From positions 1 through 32,770 of the forward strand of contig MU633651.1 of assembly GCA_026770595.1 (NCBI GenBank): 32,770 nucleotides of DNA, in the 5' to 3' direction. This document shows positions 30,126 through 32,770 of this stretch, piece by piece. The notes under the pieces were generated by a model that worked only from the letters and a program-made list of their open reading frames with translations, ran no database searches and was not told the origin of the DNA. Source of the stretch: Ochromonadaceae sp. CCMP2298. Lineage: Eukaryota > Sar > Synurophyceae > Ochromonadales > Ochromonadaceae. A program made the position numbers and the translations under genes. How positions within the stretch are numbered: position 1 is the first letter of the stretch; each line of letters starts with the position of its first letter.

Positions 30126-30144
30126 CTACCATTTAGTAGCTAAC
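30064..30144. repeat. 60-bp spaced direct repeat spanning the NAR1 stop codon
   Basis: GGCAACCATTTTTAGTAGCTAAC (30064-30086) and a near-copy at 30124-30144 lie 60 bp apart. The second contains the final codons (A-T-K-W) and stop of NAR1 on the minus strand; the first is a degenerate copy downstream of the stop. It looks like a small local duplication. Confidence 0.65.
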
Positions 30145-32272
30145 GGAGCGATGAATTCTAGCTTCGGTACGGCGTGATAACGCGTGTGCAGCAAAAGAAT
30201 CGATGCAGGACTAAGCGGATGCAGCAGCACATCAGCAGAATAAAGATATTGAGCCAGAGCGCTCTCCCCGGGGCGCCTGACGACAAGGTCCTCGTGAAAG
30301 ACCCCTTCTACTTGCTTCACTCGCTCCCGAGATTGCGCCGGCGTCTCTATCTTAGACATCGAAACACCCCCTTCGGAGTCGTTCGTGCCTGCATCCCCGT
30401 CGCTAGTACTCTGCGCGCGGATCTGGCCGCCGCCATTATTACACCCGCTCGGACAGGCCATCATCTCAACATAGTCAAAATCGCAAGTGCCTCGGCGAAG
30501 TTTCAGCATCAAGCTTTGAATATTGCGGAACCCGTACGCGCGGGCGAACTTGAGCTTCCGCGGGGCGCTAGTCCCATCGGCCAACAATGCTGCGTTTCCT
30601 CCCCCATTGACCGTGCTGACTAAATCGTTAATATCCACCTCTGTAATGTCAGAATTACGGCCCTCCTTGAAGGGCAGGCCGCGTAGGTGCTGCAGGTCGA
30701 GGCCGAAGAGCTTCTGCGCAGCGTACTTGAATATGTACTCCGCATACCCACCAGACCCCGCGTTGCTGTCCACCGCCTGCACCATAGCTAAGCCGTCAGC
30801 GCTGTAGCTGCGGAAAATAGCCTCGACACTGTCGCTTCCCTGGGGTGCGTCGGGAGAGAGCGAGGCCAGGTATTCCATGACAGAGACATTGTGCCCCCCA
30901 CAGCATGCTGCTGCTGCGTTACTGTTGCTGCTGTTTTCGGTATTAATCGCGATATCGTCCAAATCAAGCGACGCTGCCGCAACAGGACTGGCTTTGCGCT
31001 CATTCGCCTTAGCTTCCAGTAGTTGCCACAGCTCAGTGGTGGAAAGAACCAGGTCCACGTCTGTCCGATTCGTGTCTTGATGGTAAAAGTCCTGATGACA
31101 ATAATAGATGAAAATAATAAGAGTATGCGGTAGATACATAATACGATAGTCATAATACTATAGTATGGCTATCTTACCAGTCGAGACGCTTCCAATTTCT
31201 TGTCGAAGCAAGGTTGGACCGACACGAAGAACACTTCGGTGTTATGCCTGGCACTCATGTCTTTCACCGACGCCCCGACGATCTGCTGCGCGCTCTTCAC
31301 AGTGCTCAGGAAGGGCAGTGCCTGCGGGTGCGACTTCTCCGCAAAGCACACAAAACCTGGGCAGTGCGAGCTGAGCACCGGAATCTGCTCTTGCAGACTG
31401 ATAGGCACGTCGTGGCTGGTGACGTCTGGCGCACCGGAGGCACTGGTGGAGAAGGCGTTGATGCTGTCTGCGCTCAGGGCGGTGGTTGTGGGGGGACTCG
31501 TCCAGCCCTTCCGGCGACCTTCGCGATAACTGAGACGAAGGGTAAGAGGGGAAGATTAGCTAAGCATCCACACATTAGAGGATAAGCATCACTAGCAACA
31601 CTACCACCTACCGTTGCACGAACTCCTCGCACGCCTCGATGAGAGCCACATCGCCCCCTGCCGACGCATCGAACACGTATCTGACGCCCATAGACTTTAA
31701 AGCTGCCGCACACCTGAGGAAGAAGTCTTTCTTTGAAACCCCGGCGTAGTTGGCGATGGAAGCTATGCTGTTCGGCGAGATGGCGACCACGACGTCCGGA
31801 GCAGCCTCCCCACTAGCTCGCAACTTTTTCACACTGCAAAGCATGTCTAAAAGCCTGTCATAGCTCTGCTGCTGGATGAGCATTGTCTCCGCCGATGTGA
31901 CACAGCCGCTGAAGGGAGACGGGATAGTGTTAGACAGAGCTCTCCACAAACAGCAATCTGCGATAAACAAATGAAAGTGGCGCCACGAAGAACCCACCTG
32001 CATGCTAAGCAATCGTTGAGAGACACACTCGCAACTTTTCTCTCGCCACTGCTACTAGGCGTTCCTCGAATCAGGTTGGGTTTAACAAGGGTCTCGTCGA
32101 AGTCAGACCTCGAGAAGTCGTTCGAAAGCGTGAGCCTTGCGTTCCCCCCAATAGACGCTTCAGGTGCGCTTGCCGGTACCGCCTCCAGTTTGGAAGCTAC
32201 CAATGGATTGACGCACGCCTGAGATGGAGCGATGAAGTCATCCAAATTGGATACAAATACGCTGCCAGACAT
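30126..32272 (-). CDS. NAR1: cytosolic Fe-S assembly protein NAR1 (CIAO3/NARFL/IOP1)
   Basis: Four exons on the minus strand, 32272-31998, 31908-31612, 31529-31178 and 31091-30126, give 629 residues. NAR1 is the iron-only-hydrogenase-like factor that passes 4Fe-4S clusters to the CIA targeting complex. All expected ligands are visible: C20 (D-D-F-I-x-P-S-Q-x-C), C88/C91/C94 (S-L-N-D-C-L-A-C-S-G-C, restored only by splicing), C247 (C-P-G-F-V-C-F-A-E-K), C298 (Q-P-C-F-D-K-K-L-E-A-S-R) and two in M-A-C-P-S-G-C-N-N-G-G-G-Q near residues 520-526. The C-terminal tryptophan, conserved in NAR1, is present (A-T-K-W). Two low-complexity insertions (an A/N/S-rich block after L-W-Q-L-L-E and a G/D/S block after N-G-G-G-Q) explain the length over the usual ~480. 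It lacks the hydrogenase-specific metal-binding context and is not a hydrogenase. Confidence 0.95.
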
Positions 32273-32770
32273 TGTGGTTCTGGAGTTTCTGTTTGGATTG
32301 CCGACCCCACCACGAGACGAAGTTTAGGAGACAGGGACTACCTCGCGTTCTCGATATCAGGCTCGCCTATCGCACCAGGGTGTCAAGGGCTTGTCAAGGG
32401 CTGTTCAAGAGGCGTCCTGCTGGCCCTCCATTCTGCTCTCGCGTGAGATTCTAAGGCTGAGAGGCAAGATGATAACGCTTTCCTCCTGCCAAGAGATTTG
32501 TATGCTTCCGAACTTCCGACCCACAATTTTGATTTCATTTTATGGGATAAAGCGAGTTCAACCTCACATGTGATATGGAAGAAATAGCTTTTTTCGCTGG
32601 CAATTTTGGAGTATTCTCGTTGCGGCGAATTGGAAAAGCTTTTTCGCATGTGCGGGGTGAATTTTGGGTTTTTTCGGGGGGTTTCGACCCCCGGTGACAG
32701 GCCATGTTTGGTCGAAAGTTCTGCACCCTTTCCGAAACCGTTTTGCCGCAAAACGACAGTTTTGGGACTT
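32273..32770. other. gene-free right edge with GC- and T-rich hairpins
   Basis: About 500 bp upstream of NAR1. The first ~100 bp probably hold its promoter. From ~32580 composition changes to T/G-rich runs with small palindromes: CGGGGG (32675-32680) with CCCCCG (32688-32693), and GTTTTG CCG CAAAAC (32740-32754). It could be the edge of a repeat element that continues beyond the window. No gene seen. Confidence 0.4.

Noticed and set aside
30126-32272. Iron-only hydrogenase
   Set aside because: The motif order and spacing (C20, split CLACSGC, CPGFVCFAEK, ACPSGCNNGGGQ and terminal W) are those of NAR1, the cytosolic assembly factor, not of an enzyme that makes hydrogen.

Overview
The window is nuclear DNA from a eukaryote, most likely an ochrophyte (stramenopile) alga with a secondary red plastid. 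It holds 12 protein genes, 10 of them split by short GT-AG introns (24 introns, about 61-184 bp, 16 of them phase 0). Two proteins carry an N-terminal signal peptide ending in an ASAFAP-like junction (SVSA|F and THSF) followed by a transit-like stretch. That is the import signal of four-membrane plastids, and one of the two also has a thylakoid-lumen signal. No bacterial operons, tRNAs, rRNAs or CRISPR arrays were seen. Exon joins were made by eye from reading frame, splice consensus and family conservation.

Layout. 1-1490: gene-free, mostly a 1.3-kb inverted-repeat element (putative non-autonomous transposon) with internal tandem and palindromic repeats. 1666-2910 (+): secreted or plastid-routed protein of unknown family. 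3050-4488 (-): PX-domain phosphoinositide-binding protein. 4981-6631 (+): unknown protein with a possible EF-hand-like segment and a coiled coil. 7001-9897 (+): GCFC-family spliceosome-associated protein (PAXBP1/GCFC2/ILP1 type). 9991-16600 (-): 2,165-residue protein built from twelve ~130-residue modules with an EF-hand-like core. 17079-20311 (+): Mediator subunit 14. 20406-24014 (-): 908-residue, probably N-myristoylated protein with about 31 MORN repeats. 24371-25282 (+): thylakoid-lumen protein of PsbQ/Psb31-like character. 25530-25877 (-): mitochondrial ribosomal protein mL53. 26478-27208 (+): plastid-targeted YkgJ-type cysteine-cluster protein. 27407-29728 (-): Q-rich nuclear protein with two BED-like zinc fingers. 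30126-32272 (-): NAR1/CIAO3 of cytosolic Fe-S assembly.

The genes are not a pathway cluster. The arrangement is a compact alternation of strands: five tail-to-tail pairs with only about 93-247 bp between stop codons, in places with back-to-back or stop-overlapping AATAAA signals. Functions fall into gene expression (MED14, GCFC, mL53, BED protein), plastid (PsbQ-like, YkgJ-like, perhaps the first gene), Fe-S assembly (NAR1), and membrane or cytoskeleton scaffolding (PX, MORN, EF-hand-like giant).

The strongest candidates for something undescribed are the 12-module EF-hand-like giant, the MORN gene whose introns recur at one position of the 23-residue repeat, and the inverted-repeat element at the left edge.
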